In this document: piece by piece, positions 1 through 9,660 of the stretch
Layout: every line of letters starts with the position of its first letter
How positions within the stretch are numbered: the first letter of the stretch is position 1
Origin: Psettodes erumei
Taxonomy: Eukaryota; Chordata; Actinopteri; Pleuronectiformes; Psettodidae
Assembly: GCA_016785225.1 (NCBI GenBank)
Contig: JAFBJZ010000957.1
Span: 33,501 to 97,500, forward strand
Direction of reading: 5' to 3'
Length of the DNA: 64,000 nt
Notes under the pieces: model-generated
Database searches by the model: none
Told to the model about the DNA's origin: nothing
The model's input: the letters and a program-made list of their open reading frames with translations, nothing else
Program-made: the position numbers and the translations under genes

Positions 1-105
1 CACGCACACGTGTGCGTCAGTCCAGGTTTAATAAACCGTCACTGGTCGAAGAAGAAACCCGGTTGGACGTCGTCCTCGTGGACGGGCCCGGGGGCGGGGT
101 CTTAC

Positions 106-221
106 TGGGCGTCTCCTGCTGGAGGCGGTCCGGGCTGTAGTAGAACTTGTCGTTACACAAACTGCCTTCACAGCAGCAGAAGAAGACTTCAGGAGCGTCT
201 TTCTTTTCCACACACTCGCTC
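106..221 (-). CDS. acvr2a: acvr2a coding exon 3 (activin receptor type-2A, end of ectodomain)
   Basis: Internal exon on the minus strand; the first base (221) completes the Arg codon split with exon 2, then 38 codons and one base follow. It carries SECVEKKDAPEVFFCCCEG and then SLCNDKFYYSPD, close to human ACVR2A (VEKKDSPEVYFCCCEGNMCNEKF) and unlike ACVR2B (ATEENPQVYFCCCEG). It supplies the last five of the ten ectodomain cysteines (SEC, CCC, LCN) and the Phe of FFCCC equivalent to ligand-contact Phe83. Acceptor acag precedes 221; donor gtaaga begins at 105 (phase 1). Read-through past that donor meets a stop near 20, so the donor is needed. The tail after YYSPD is Gln/Pro-rich and diverged, as expected for the juxtamembrane stem. 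Transmembrane and kinase exons lie outside the window. Exon limits are inferred from splice consensus and homology. Confidence 0.93.
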
Positions 222-318
222 CTGTCACGACAAACGAGAACGTATTGATTACCGAACGTATTGATTAGTGAGCGACGTGCCCGCAGGACTGACGTCCTCA
301 GGAAGTGATGTCACGCAC

Positions 319-541
319 CTGTCGTAACAGTTGACGTCGTCCAGCCAGCAGCCCTGTTTGACCACCTGCACGGATCCGGAGACGTTCTTCCAGGTGGCGA
401 AGCAGTGCAGCCTCTTATCTTTCTCGCCGGAGCAGGTGACCACGCCGCTGCTGTTGCCCCGCCCCTCCCCCCCTGCGGAGGAGGGGGGGCTGTAGTTGTA
501 GTGGACGCACTTCTGTGTCTCCGAGCGACCCAGGATGGCAC
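319..541 (-). CDS. acvr2a: acvr2a coding exon 2 (activin receptor type-2A, ligand-binding domain)
   Basis: Internal exon of 223 bp, phase 1 in and phase 2 out. It begins AILGRSETQKC, identical to human ACVR2A except Lys for Glu, and later reads GEKDKRLHCFATWKN and KQGCWLDDVNCYD. It holds five of the ten cysteines of the three-finger fold, plus the Phe of HCFATW and Trp of GCWLDD that correspond to ligand-contact residues Phe42 and Trp60 of the mature receptor. The protein binds activins, GDFs and some BMPs at the cell surface and phosphorylates type I receptors. Odd: between cysteines 1 and 2 the usual Trp-containing stretch is replaced by a longer Ser/Pro/Gly-rich segment (24 residues against 19 in human); an N-glycosylation sequon (NSS) remains. 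Acceptor tcag ends at 542; donor gtgcgt starts at 318. The intron to exon 3 is only 97 bp (222-318). The frame is uninterrupted through two 7-base homopolymers. Confidence 0.93.
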
Positions 542-652
542 CTGAGGACGAGACACCGCGTCAGAGTCCAGACTCACACGGTTCTCCGTGTGGACCGATC
601 CGGGTTCACACACAAAGCGGGTCAAGGAGTCCCGAGAGGGGCCGCTGCGGCC

Positions 653-653
<1 letters not shown>

Positions 654-695
<42 letters not shown>
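654..695. repeat. (AC)21 microsatellite
   Basis: Perfect dinucleotide tract in acvr2a intron 1, about 112 bp upstream of exon 2 in the direction of transcription. Confidence 0.98.
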
Positions 696-699
<4 letters not shown>

Positions 700-710
700 G
701 AACCCATGAA

Positions 711-769
711 GCCATGAGGCCATGAGGCCATGAGGCCATGAGGCCATGAGGCCATGAGGCCATGAGGCC
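711..769. repeat. 8-bp tandem repeat in acvr2a intron 1
   Basis: Seven perfect copies plus a partial of GCCATGAG. Because 8 is not a multiple of 3 but 24 is, the minus strand reads an artificial MASWPHGL repeat. Confidence 0.97.
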
Positions 770-1006
770 GCTTTGAACAGAGGCGTGGAGTCTGAAAACC
801 GTGGAAAGGTCCTTTAAATATGTGTTCACAGCATTAACACAGCATTAATCATACAACACACACACACCTCGCTTTATGAGGATGAAGAAATGGATCCCCA
901 GACCAGAACCCAGACCAGAACACAAAACCACATCCAGACCCTGAGAAAACCTTTTAAAAGGACTGTGAAAATATTAATAACACAATGGTCCTCAGACACA
1001 CTCACA

Positions 1007-1010
<4 letters not shown>

Positions 1011-1048
<38 letters not shown>
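1011..1048. repeat. (CA)19 microsatellite
   Basis: Perfect tract in acvr2a intron 1, flanked on the left by imperfect ACAC/AAAC sequence. Confidence 0.98.
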
Positions 1049-1051
<3 letters not shown>

Positions 1052-1953
1052 CTATGCAGATGTTCCTCCAGCATGTCCAGATGTTGTCCCTCTTTGAGTG
1101 GGTCCTCTCTCTGTCACACTAAAGGCAGTGTTCCCTTTACAGTGGGATGTATGTGAGTGTGTTATAGAGAGTATAAAGTCCTCAACATGCTGCCAGAACC
1201 AGAACCAGAACCAGAACGAGAATCAGAACCACAGTTTGTGTTGCCCACATCAGACAAAACGACTCGTAGTCTGATTAAAGACGTGAAAACCAACTGAACT
1301 TCACGTTCTGAACGTTTTCACCGGTTTCTGGTGCCGTCATTCAGAACTCAGCGGACCGAACAGGACCAGAACTGAATGGCACTGCGTCCAGAGACCGGGC
1401 CGTGGCAACACCTCAGAACACTTCTCACATGTCAGAGAACAAACCAACAAACCCATCCGTCAATCATCCGTCCATTCAAGAACCTTCAGCAAGGCCCGGT
1501 TAATAAAGGCGATGCGGTCCTGGCACTTCCTGTCAGGCCAAACTTCGGCCGACACCGGGCAAGGGTGGGGTTCACCTAGACAGACTGCTGGTCCGTCACA
1601 GGCCCAAACAGACAGACGAACCTCCGTCCTCAGAGTCACCGGTCGACCTGCGTGGGTCCGATGGAGCGAGAGGAACCCGGGAAACCCAGAGGAGGCGCGG
1701 CCTCCTCCACGCCGAGCACCATGAACCATGAGGTAAACAAACAGAAATCAAACCTCAGCTTCTCCCACAGCGACCCACCATCACAGCCCACACAACGTGG
1801 TCAGACCATCAGGGACCCGACCCTGGACCTCCATGTGGTCCAGTGTTTCCTCCACACAGCGCTCAGGCTGAGTATTTACAGAAACAACAAACACAAACAC
1901 CTGGAGACGTCACCTTCAACTCTCACCTGGACCTGTGAGTGTGAACTGGACTG

Positions 1954-1960
<7 letters not shown>

Positions 1961-2041
<81 letters not shown>
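1961..2041. repeat. Long (GT)40 microsatellite next to the acvr2a exon 1 splice donor
   Basis: Uninterrupted 81-bp tract. On the gene's coding strand it is (CA)n and begins 13 nt inside intron 1, immediately after the 5' splice site. It is the longest dinucleotide tract in this gene portion. Confidence 0.98.
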
Positions 2042-2042
<1 letters not shown>

Positions 2043-2054
2043 CGACACACTCAC

Positions 2055-2109
2055 CTGAGGAGCAGGAGATGAGGAAAACACTGAAGGCCAGTTTGGTCGC
2101 TGGACCCAT
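2055..2109 (-). CDS. acvr2a: acvr2a coding exon 1 (start codon and signal peptide)
   Basis: Start ATG at 2109-2107 in a strong context (A at -3, G at +4). It encodes MGPATKLAFSVFLISCSSG: a short positive N-region, a hydrophobic core and a cleavage region almost identical to the human ACVR2A signal peptide (MGAAAKLAFAVFLISCSSG). The last base G joins GT of exon 2 to form the Gly codon. Donor gtgagt starts at 2054. Intron 1 is 1513 bp (542-2054) and is packed with simple repeats; a (CA)40-type tract on the coding strand begins 13 nt inside it. The frame is open a little upstream, but there is no upstream ATG before the next CpG-rich sequence, so this ATG is preferred. Confidence 0.92.
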
Positions 2110-3330
2110 CCTGGTTCCGAACAAACCCGTTCTTCTTCAAAGTGCAGACAGATGACGGAGGTCCCGTTACACGAGCTGTGACTGATGAGCGGAACCGAGG
2201 ACCCGTGACATGTCCCGGTCCAGACGCGCAGAAACAGAACCGACCTCCCGGTTTAACGTCGTCGGATGTGACAGATGTGACGCTCATACGAGGACGGGCC
2301 CGGGACGGGAGGCTAAGCTAACAGCCCAGGTGACCTCCGTCTTCCAGGTGTCTGTCGGGCCGGCTCACCGTGTGGTCACAGGCGGTGTCATGGGCAGCTA
2401 CTCGGGGCAAGGCGACCTGGGTGCGAACGGGGGAAGAGAAGCGGCGTTTTTCTCCGGCGTCGCAGAGGACATTTCCCCACCGGGTCCGTCCGGATGAAGC
2501 GGAGCTGAGGCTGCAGCTCGGCGGAGACAAACCGGATTCTTGTTCTTATTAAAGCAGCGCTCCTCTCTGCTCCATCAGAGCTGAGCCGGGCTGTTCGCAG
2601 CGGGCTTTACGTAATGGAGTCATGGAGCGCGGCCCGCACGTCGTCTCGGTGGCGTGATGCGGCCAAACACGGGGGAAAGACCTCCGGGAACGGGCACAAT
2701 GTTACCGAGTGGAGCTGCAGCCCTCGATCCGCGGCTGTCGACCACAGCTCGGTCACAGGGCAGCTAGCTGGCCCGGCTAGCCGTTAGCTTAGCACCGTAG
2801 TTAGCAGTCCCACTGGTTTGACGGGAGCCGGTTTCCTCTCCAGATCCCGACGAGGAGAGCGTCGAGACGCAGATAAAACCACGCAGATCCTCTGAAAGGA
2901 CGAAATGTCCCGGCCTGACTAAAACTCGACCTCCGCTGTTCGTTCCCTCCCGCTGCGGTTCTCCTTCTTCCCCTCGACCCAGTCTCTGCCTCGGCGAGCA
3001 CGGGCAAGATGGCCGCCTCGCTCAGATTATGTTTGTTTTGTTTTTTTTCTCCTTCTTCCACGGTCATCTGTCACAGCGCCGATGAGCATCTGAGTGACAC
3101 CGGCAGCAGCCAATAGGCTGCGTGGAAGGAGCCCCGCGCCGAGTCCTTCACCAATCCTGTGTCGAAGCGCCAGGAGCCCCGCCTCCTGTCAGACAGAGCG
3201 GCGGAGCGCCGGATCTGCTGCTCCCACAGTGGAGATGCCGCTGGTTTCCGATCCGGTACCGATGAGAACCCAGCAGGGTGTCTCCTAAAGCAACGCGATA
3301 CGATGCAGATCGATGTGCTAATCGAACTGA
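2110..3330 (-). promoter_or_regulatory. CpG-rich acvr2a promoter and 5' UTR region
   Basis: GC- and CpG-rich block directly upstream of the acvr2a start; it stops abruptly near 3360, where sequence turns AT-rich. It includes a YY1-like AAGATGGCCGCC at 3007-3018 and two CCAAT boxes about 42 bp apart (3110-3114, 3152-3156). A GCTAGC/TTAGC-rich patch lies at 2762-2808. There is no obvious TATA box, as is usual for a CpG promoter. The transcription start cannot be fixed; the CCAAT pair and YY1-like site suggest activity around 2.9-3.2 kb, possibly in both directions. Confidence 0.65.
3009..3116 (+). other. Small ORF (35 codons) divergent from acvr2a
   Basis: ATG in good context (A at -3, G at +4) followed by MAASLRLCLFCFFSPSS and a hydrophilic tail ending DTGSSQ before TAG. 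The N-terminus looks like a signal peptide, partly because of a T-rich run. It lies in the acvr2a CpG block and reads away from the gene, so a promoter-upstream divergent transcript could contain it. No family recognised; it may be chance. Confidence 0.2.
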
Positions 3331-5980
3331 CTATCGACTGGTCGAGGTTCACTGCGCTGTGTTAAATGGTATTTAGCCAAGCAGAGTAATACAAGAATGA
3401 CAGGTTCAAAGGTTGAAGTTATTTACAGTGCAGTATTATGAAATCAACAATTAAATACATAATGAAACGTGTAATGAGTCAAAATCCGCATTTTTAAGAT
3501 AATATATAACATTCACATTTAGTGTATAAGGTTTCACGTCTGTAGATTAAATAATTTAAAAAGTACAAATTAAAATACAAAGAGTAATTGAAATAAAACT
3601 GCATGAGCTCCTTCAGACCGCCCCTCATCGTATTCTGTGATTAAGTGTGAGATGTTCAGGTTCAGCGTTTCATCCGATGACAGGACACAGGCACATCACC
3701 TGTGCGTTCACATATGGCTGTGGCAGGCGGAGGAAAAGTAGTTCCTCTCCGTCAGGTATTATTTAGAGTATGTCCTGGTAACGTGTACTTAACATCTACC
3801 GTGTCGTTGTTACACATGAAGATACATATTGAACCCAGTTTACTGAGTTCAGATATCAATCTTTCATTATAAAAAAGATATTTATTTCAGTATTGATCCG
3901 ACTCTCGCTGCTCAAAGAGACCCTTCAATCCATGATGAAGGCTCCACAGGACCCTCTAAAACAGGTGAGAATATTTCCCCAGACAGCTGATTGGTCAGTG
4001 GGCGGAGCCTTTCTACCTGTTGACCTGTTACCTGGAACAGGACCAGGTGTTCAGCATCAGTTACCGTGGTGATTCACCTCAGGAAGAAGTCATATCCCTG
4101 AGCACCCAGAATTAAACCTGACAAACCTGGACAGTGTGAAGTCTGCAGTCAGATATAATCAATAATTTAATAATATTAATCTAAACTAAAGAATAAGAGC
4201 CCTCCCTCTTTTCATATGAAGCTTTACACGCTGCATGTGTGAGGAGAAATAACCTGAGCAGAGCAACATGGCTGACCTCAATCCGATCACTGATATCTGT
4301 CCCAGTTACAGATCAATTCTGACCCATCAGACAGTATATAATCCTGGTTATAATCTGCACTAATCTGTGGTAACATGCTGCTGGTCCAACAACACATGAA
4401 CAGTAAACCTTTATATTTCGGTTTGAGGGACTCACTGAAGAGTTTTTAGCGTGTTGGACACAGCAGCTCTGACCTTTACATAAGACGTGAGGACGCAGTG
4501 GACGGCAGGTGAGACAGCGGAGGACAGGTGTCTTCAGATGGAGGGTCACACTGACAGTGAATCGACGAGCTCTGCAGGCCTCAGGCCTTTAGAGGACAAC
4601 TTTGTGTTCACGATAAAGAAATCATTCAGTTTGTGTCAGTGTCTCAGCATCATTCACTGTAAAGTACTTCAGATATACTCAGTCTAATTCAGATGGGGGG
4701 GGGTACTGTAGTAAATGTATGCAGTTACTTTCTGTCTCTGGGTGGAAGGTGCTGACCACAGCTACAATGTCCTCTCTGTGATTTTTAATCCCAACGTCTC
4801 CGTGGACGAACCAGAGGTCAGAGTTAAGTCAGGCAGGATTACAGCGGCTCGGTTCTGACGGACATACCTGGGCTGCTCGGCGTTCCTGTGCCGCTCAGCT
4901 CGTTAACTTTTAATCAACCCTCTGAGCGCGGTGGAGATTATCCTGCTGCATCTGTCACAACATGTCATCTCTGTCAGGACACACACGGAGCACTTTATTA
5001 GGAACAGCAGACACATGCCGGGCCACCTCGGTTCTCCTCCTCGTAGGATCCACCACGGGCTGGATCCGGGTCTCAGGTCCCAGTTTTCCTGGTCTGTAAC
5101 GGGTCTGCCAGCAGTTTGATGTTTTTATAGATTTGGAGGGAGTTTATGTTTGAAATGATAAACGGTGGGATGTGGCAGAAGAAACCTGCCAGGTGATGCT
5201 GACAGATAATCCAGAGTTGTTTACATGTCAACATCTGGTCTGTCAGGTTCCACTGCACCGATAATCCCAGCAAGGCCTCCGAGTTCTGCCCAGTGGATGA
5301 TCAGGAAGTGTGTTAAGAACCGCACACACACAACCTCTTACCAAAATAAAACGCGTGTGTGTGTGTGTGTGTGACAGCAGCATTGTGTTCAGCCCTGATA
5401 CATTAAACCCGCTGCATGTCTGCGGGGCAGGGGGGGGAGGGGCACTGCTGTGATTGGGTGAGTGAGCCCCCCCCCCAGCCTGCACCAGAAGGTCACGCTA
5501 CTCCGATGAGACCAACCCCCCCCCCCGCACACACATACACACACACACACATACTGCTGTTACTACAGTCACACACAGTCATGATATATAACCATGTGTA
5601 CTCTGTGTTATACTGCGTGTGACTGATTCATGTCCCCACAACATGAGTAACACCAGTACACCCGTCCTGCAGTACAAAAGTACAAGTATCAGTACTGAAA
5701 GTATATTTATGTATGGACTCTGATGCTCCGACAGCCGGGGCCCCGTGACCTCGTGGGGCCACGACTGTCCCCCGACAGGTGTGTCCGTCAGGTGTGTGGA
5801 CACGTGGTCTTAAATCAAAGGCAGTTTAATCTTCTGACCTGGAGTCAGCTGCTGCTGCAGAAGGTCAGAGCCTCAACAACACCTCCTCAAATCAAAGAAC
5901 AAATAATCTGAATCCAGATCCATGAGGTCCAGGTCCTGAGATCGCGTGGGTCCACCACAGCTTCAGCCTGAGCTGCTGTG
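3331..5980. other. Intergenic spacer, no gene seen
   Basis: AT-rich at 3360-3600 and mixed after that. A stretch at 3985-4060 (AGCTGATTGGTCAGTGGGCG and following CACCTG/CAGGTG motifs) resembles 21826-21890 and is probably a dispersed repeat. At 4990-5005 the ACTTTATTAGGAAC sequence resembles the end of a common teleost transposon-derived repeat. Short CA tracts lie at 5355-5372 and 5532-5552. Small open frames show no protein similarity I recognise. Confidence 0.6.
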
Positions 5981-5995
5981 ACGCCCCCTGCTGGA
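5981..5995 (-). promoter_or_regulatory. CTCF-like motif, minus orientation
   Basis: The minus strand reads TCCAGCAGGGGGCGT, an almost perfect match to the vertebrate CTCF core (CCASYAGRKGGCRS). The strongest such match I noticed in the window. Binding is inferred. Confidence 0.55.
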
Positions 5996-6210
5996 CCGTC
6001 ACCGAACTACAGTCTATACACAGACAGACTTTAAATACATTTCACTGTGTACTTCATTATGTACTTCTACTCACCAAACACTTTTAAATCATGATATTTG
6101 TACTTTGTACTTAAGATGTGAATACTTCCTCCACTGAGTCTGATCGATGAACTGAAGCTCCTGGTGATGATGACGATGGCGTTCAGATGAAGGTGCAGTT
6201 TGTTATCCCG

Positions 6211-6224
6211 CCACCTGAGGGCGC
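6211..6224 (+). promoter_or_regulatory. CTCF-like motif, plus orientation
   Basis: CCACCTGAGGGCGC matches the CTCF core with one deviation (T for A at position 6). It points away from the minus-strand motif at 5981-5995, giving a divergent pair 230 bp apart. Confidence 0.45.
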
Positions 6225-9200
6225 CATGACATCACACCCCCTGCAGCTGATAGACGCCTGAGAGGTGACGAAGAGACGATGACAGATGCGTCATGTGAAG
6301 TAAAATAAAACCTCCGGTAGAAACAGACAATATTCTCACATCTGAGCTGGTTCTGCTGTAAAACGTGTTCTCCTTCATATATATATAATATTCATTATAT
6401 GTATTATATATATAATATATGTACATACTGTGGTGTGGTGTGGGAGGAACCCAGAGAACCTGGAGAAAACCCAGGTGCCTCCACAATAAAGGACCCGACT
6501 GGACCGAGACGCTTGTTGCTGTGACGGTGCTAACGATGATAACACAGGGTTAGTTAGTTATTTAACCTCCAGAACCTTTATCGATTACAGCTGATTTATT
6601 ATGAGGACGTGTTCTCTGAAAAATTCTCAACACTGAAACAAGTTTTTCTTATTTCTGCCGTCTGATTCAAACCATGAGTGTTTCTTAAAGAGTGAATTTG
6701 ATCATTTCTTTTTCAGACCACCACATTAATACATAACACTACGTTTAACTGAATTAAATACTGTGTGTAAGCATTAATGCATGAAACACTGTATTATGAG
6801 TTCATTCCTTCAGTAAAGAGTTAATCATATTTCCTCAGTTTCATCTTCCTGCTGGATCACAGTGGCTTCCTGAGCTTTCACCCAGCTAAAAGGTGCTGTT
6901 GCTAAGTGATGGCGCTTCAGCTCGTGAAGCTCTCCACCCCGCCGGCTGCCCGACTCTGTGGCCAACATTAAAACCAAACGCACCCGAGGGCTCTCCAAAC
7001 ACGCCAATCCTTCACTTGGAGCAGCGTTTCCTGCTCCTGTGTCCAGACGCCGAGGGGGACCTTTAGTCAGCTTTCAGCTGAAAACACTGTCCTCCTCGTG
7101 CAGACCTGCTCTGACAGAGTCGCGCCTCAATCACGGCTTTGTTTTCTGAGTCAGGAGGAAGAAAACTGACCTGGTGTCTGTTTAACGGCGTTGGCAGCGA
7201 GCGGACCCCATGCGGTGTTTTTGTCCCCAGAGGACGACTGGCTCCGAGTCAGAGACCGAGACCGAGACTCACGCTGAGAGGACACAAACGGCCTCTTTAC
7301 ACATCCATCTTTGTTTCCACATGACGAACTCTGCGGCAAACTTCGTGGCTTTTATACTGTAGATTCCTTTGTGATCCCCGCTGATGTTGGTTTTCTGTTT
7401 GTCGTAACATAAAGATTGTTGCCCCACTGTCCTGGGATCAGTACCAGCAGTCCCATTTAAACCTGACCGCAGAAGAAGCCAGCACCATCATCAATCACCA
7501 GATATTTGGCGTTACCTGACACTTCTGCAGGACTGTGAGAACTGTCAGTTGGAGCTCAGTTTAAAACGTTGAAGCTGATCGTGCTGTAACATTTTCATAT
7601 TTTCACCGTGGCTCATCTGAGAGCTCTGCTGGGATTAGAATAAAGAATAAAGACAAAGACCTGCGGGCCGAGAGCTGGACGCTATGATCAGAGGACGGAC
7701 GACCGAGCGTCCAAGGTTGAGCTTTGTCTCGGAGACGCGTCGATAACTTCCCGTAATCACAGACGGCGGAGCGTCTGGACACGGAGACGTTATCGATGAC
7801 CTCCTGACCTCTCTGTCATCACGAACTCTTTTATTCTCGTGATGTGAATCTGACTCTCATTACCGAACAAGCTGCTCATTGAGGTTTCGTCCAATCGGAG
7901 ACGGATCTGCTCTGAGTTTATAATGAAGACGACAGGAAGAGGAAGGCGAGTCGTAACGTTCATAACACGTCCGTCTGTCATGAGTCCAACGCCTAAACTA
8001 CACAAAGACGGAGTCGCTCTTCAGGTCCAACCAACATCACAGCAACATCTGGAGACAGCTGACAACATCTGTGTTTTCTCACGGTGACATTGAACACTTC
8101 TCTAAATAACCTCGGTCACACACAACCAGAGCTGGACTCACATTAATCTCTGTCCGCACAAACTCAGACACACCATTTGTTTGACATTGAAGTTACATGA
8201 ATGGTTCAATCCAGTTTGAGACTCGGGGCGCGAGCGGCTCTGATGCGACTCTGCGGACGCCAGATTCGACAACGATGAGCTCAACAAAGAGTCGGTCCCT
8301 GCGGACGACCCGTTGGCAGAGCTGATAAACGTCCCGCGATGCGCCATTATTTGTGACCGCGCGTCGACTTCACAAGAACGGAGTCTGAAAAACCCGCTCG
8401 TTAAATCTGCTGAGGGATTAACGACCTCAAACCATCTCAGCGCTGAGCAGAAGCGTCTACGGGATGCAACAAAGGACAAAAAGACCAAGATCTGCTCCAG
8501 TTGCAAAGAGAAGTTAGAACAACGAGCTGAGTCCCACTGAAAACACAACATGCAAAGTTTCTTTTCCTCGAGCAACTGCAACCTCGACATGAAGCATCCT
8601 GGCCGAAGTTTGTGTACATGTGTAAGTTTTTTGTTTACGAGCTCAGGCCATCTCAGGGACGTTTTGATTGGGCACTGCTCACTACTACTGGTTCTACTGG
8701 TTCTGACTGGGAACCTGGCCCAGTGGGAAGCGTGTGGCGTCGTGCGTGTTGTGTTTTGGTATCTGCTGGGAGCAGTGTGTAGACAGACACACAACATGGT
8801 GTTAAACAACACGGTGCTGTGAGCGACGTTCTTGTTCCTCATCGTCCACGATGATCAGCGTTTCGTCTTCTCCGGCTGTGATTACGTGCTCTCACATGAA
8901 GGCAGAGCAGGTCCTGAGGCCGTGCTGATGGAAATCAAAGATCAGCACATGCTGTATGAACGCCTCCGCCCCCGGGACTCCATGATTAGAAGAAGACGAG
9001 CTCCTTTCTTCCATTTGGTCCCATGAAATGAGAATTATCACACTGCTCCTCACAGATCATTAACTTCAGAGGTGAAGGCGTCTCTGTGGACTTCACTGTG
9101 ACGATCGACAATCCCGGATCGGTACCTGGATCCTAGGGAAGTCTGTCAACCAACAACTGAAGGTGTTTCAGATTAATAATCCAGTTTAATCTGTGTTTTT

Positions 9201-9419
9201 CTTGTGTTTGAAGATCTGAAGATGACTGCATGTCCTCCACAGCATCACATGAACAGTATCACCCCCCTTGTTGGACAGACACGGAGATCGATGAAATAAA
9301 AACTGATGACGTCACAGCGCTAACACGTTGTATTGATCACATCTGTGTCATTAATGAACAGACGAATTATGATTAATGTACCAAGTGTGGCAGTCGCTCT
9401 GATGAGGAGTGAAAACGTG
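6225..9419. other. Intergenic spacer with no recognisable gene
   Basis: Contains an AT palindromic patch at 6375-6425 and otherwise complex sequence. Several open frames of 60-90 codons exist at 6825-7340 and 7790-8005 but none resembles a known family. The stretch at 8265-8540 is open on both strands and is described separately. Confidence 0.5.
8236..8540 (+). other. Orphan open frame, possible exon or pseudogene fragment
   Basis: A stop-to-stop frame of about 100 codons containing DPLAELINVPRCAIICDR and, near its end, KDKKTKICSSCKEKLEQR before a stop at 8538-8540. Composition is protein-like (charged C-terminus, CxxC motif), unlike most open frames here. The minus strand is also open across it (about 8138-8842). 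I recognise no family. It has no clear start or splice sites, so it may be a decayed coding fragment or chance. Confidence 0.2.
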
Positions 9420-9660
9420 AAAAGTGAAAGTGGAAACGTGGCGGAGGAGAAAGCCGCTCATTATCTTCTCAGCGTGAGATAAATGGAAGCGCAGAGTCCG
9501 AGCTGATGAACAGCAAACACTCAAACGCCGTCGGCCGCGAATTACAGGCTGCCAGGCGAGGGTGATTTTACCCAGCGGGCCCTCTGCCGGTCGCCGTGAC
9601 AACCTGTCATTACGTCTTCAGGCCGATGAAAGAGACGGGGCCGTAATGGACCCAGAACCT
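9420..9660. promoter_or_regulatory. Candidate conserved noncoding element
   Basis: A complex, non-repetitive island with GATA-like motifs (CATTATCTT, GAGATAAAT near 9458-9484), followed by a GC-rich half (GGCCGCGAATTACAGGCTGCC near 9533-9553). It stands out against surrounding spacer. Conservation is not testable here. Confidence 0.35.

Larger units (their letters stand above)
542..2054 (-). other. acvr2a intron 1, rich in simple repeats
   Basis: The GT-AG intron between the signal-peptide exon and the ectodomain exon. It contains three long CA/GT tracts, an 8-bp minisatellite, a short CCAGAA-type hexamer run (about 1192-1230) and otherwise unremarkable sequence at about 1050-1950. Open frames here (for example about 1460-1730) show no recognisable protein. 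Confidence 0.85.

Noticed and set aside
420..500. Apparent frameshift in acvr2a exon 2
   Set aside because: First reading dropped one G of a 7-base run; recount restored a single open frame, so no pseudogene call.
106..541. ACVR2B instead of ACVR2A
   Set aside because: AILGRSETQ, HCFATWKN and VEKKDAPEV match ACVR2A; ACVR2B has HCYASWRN and ENPQVYF.
311..829. 172-codon minus-strand frame across acvr2a exon 2
   Set aside because: It is the wrong frame for the receptor. The correct frame runs AILGRSETQKC through GEKDKRLHCF without a break once the two 7-base homopolymers are counted correctly.
8138..8842. 234-codon minus-strand frame
   Set aside because: No ATG-supported start was established, no domain recognised, and it overlaps an equally open plus-strand frame; treated as chance.
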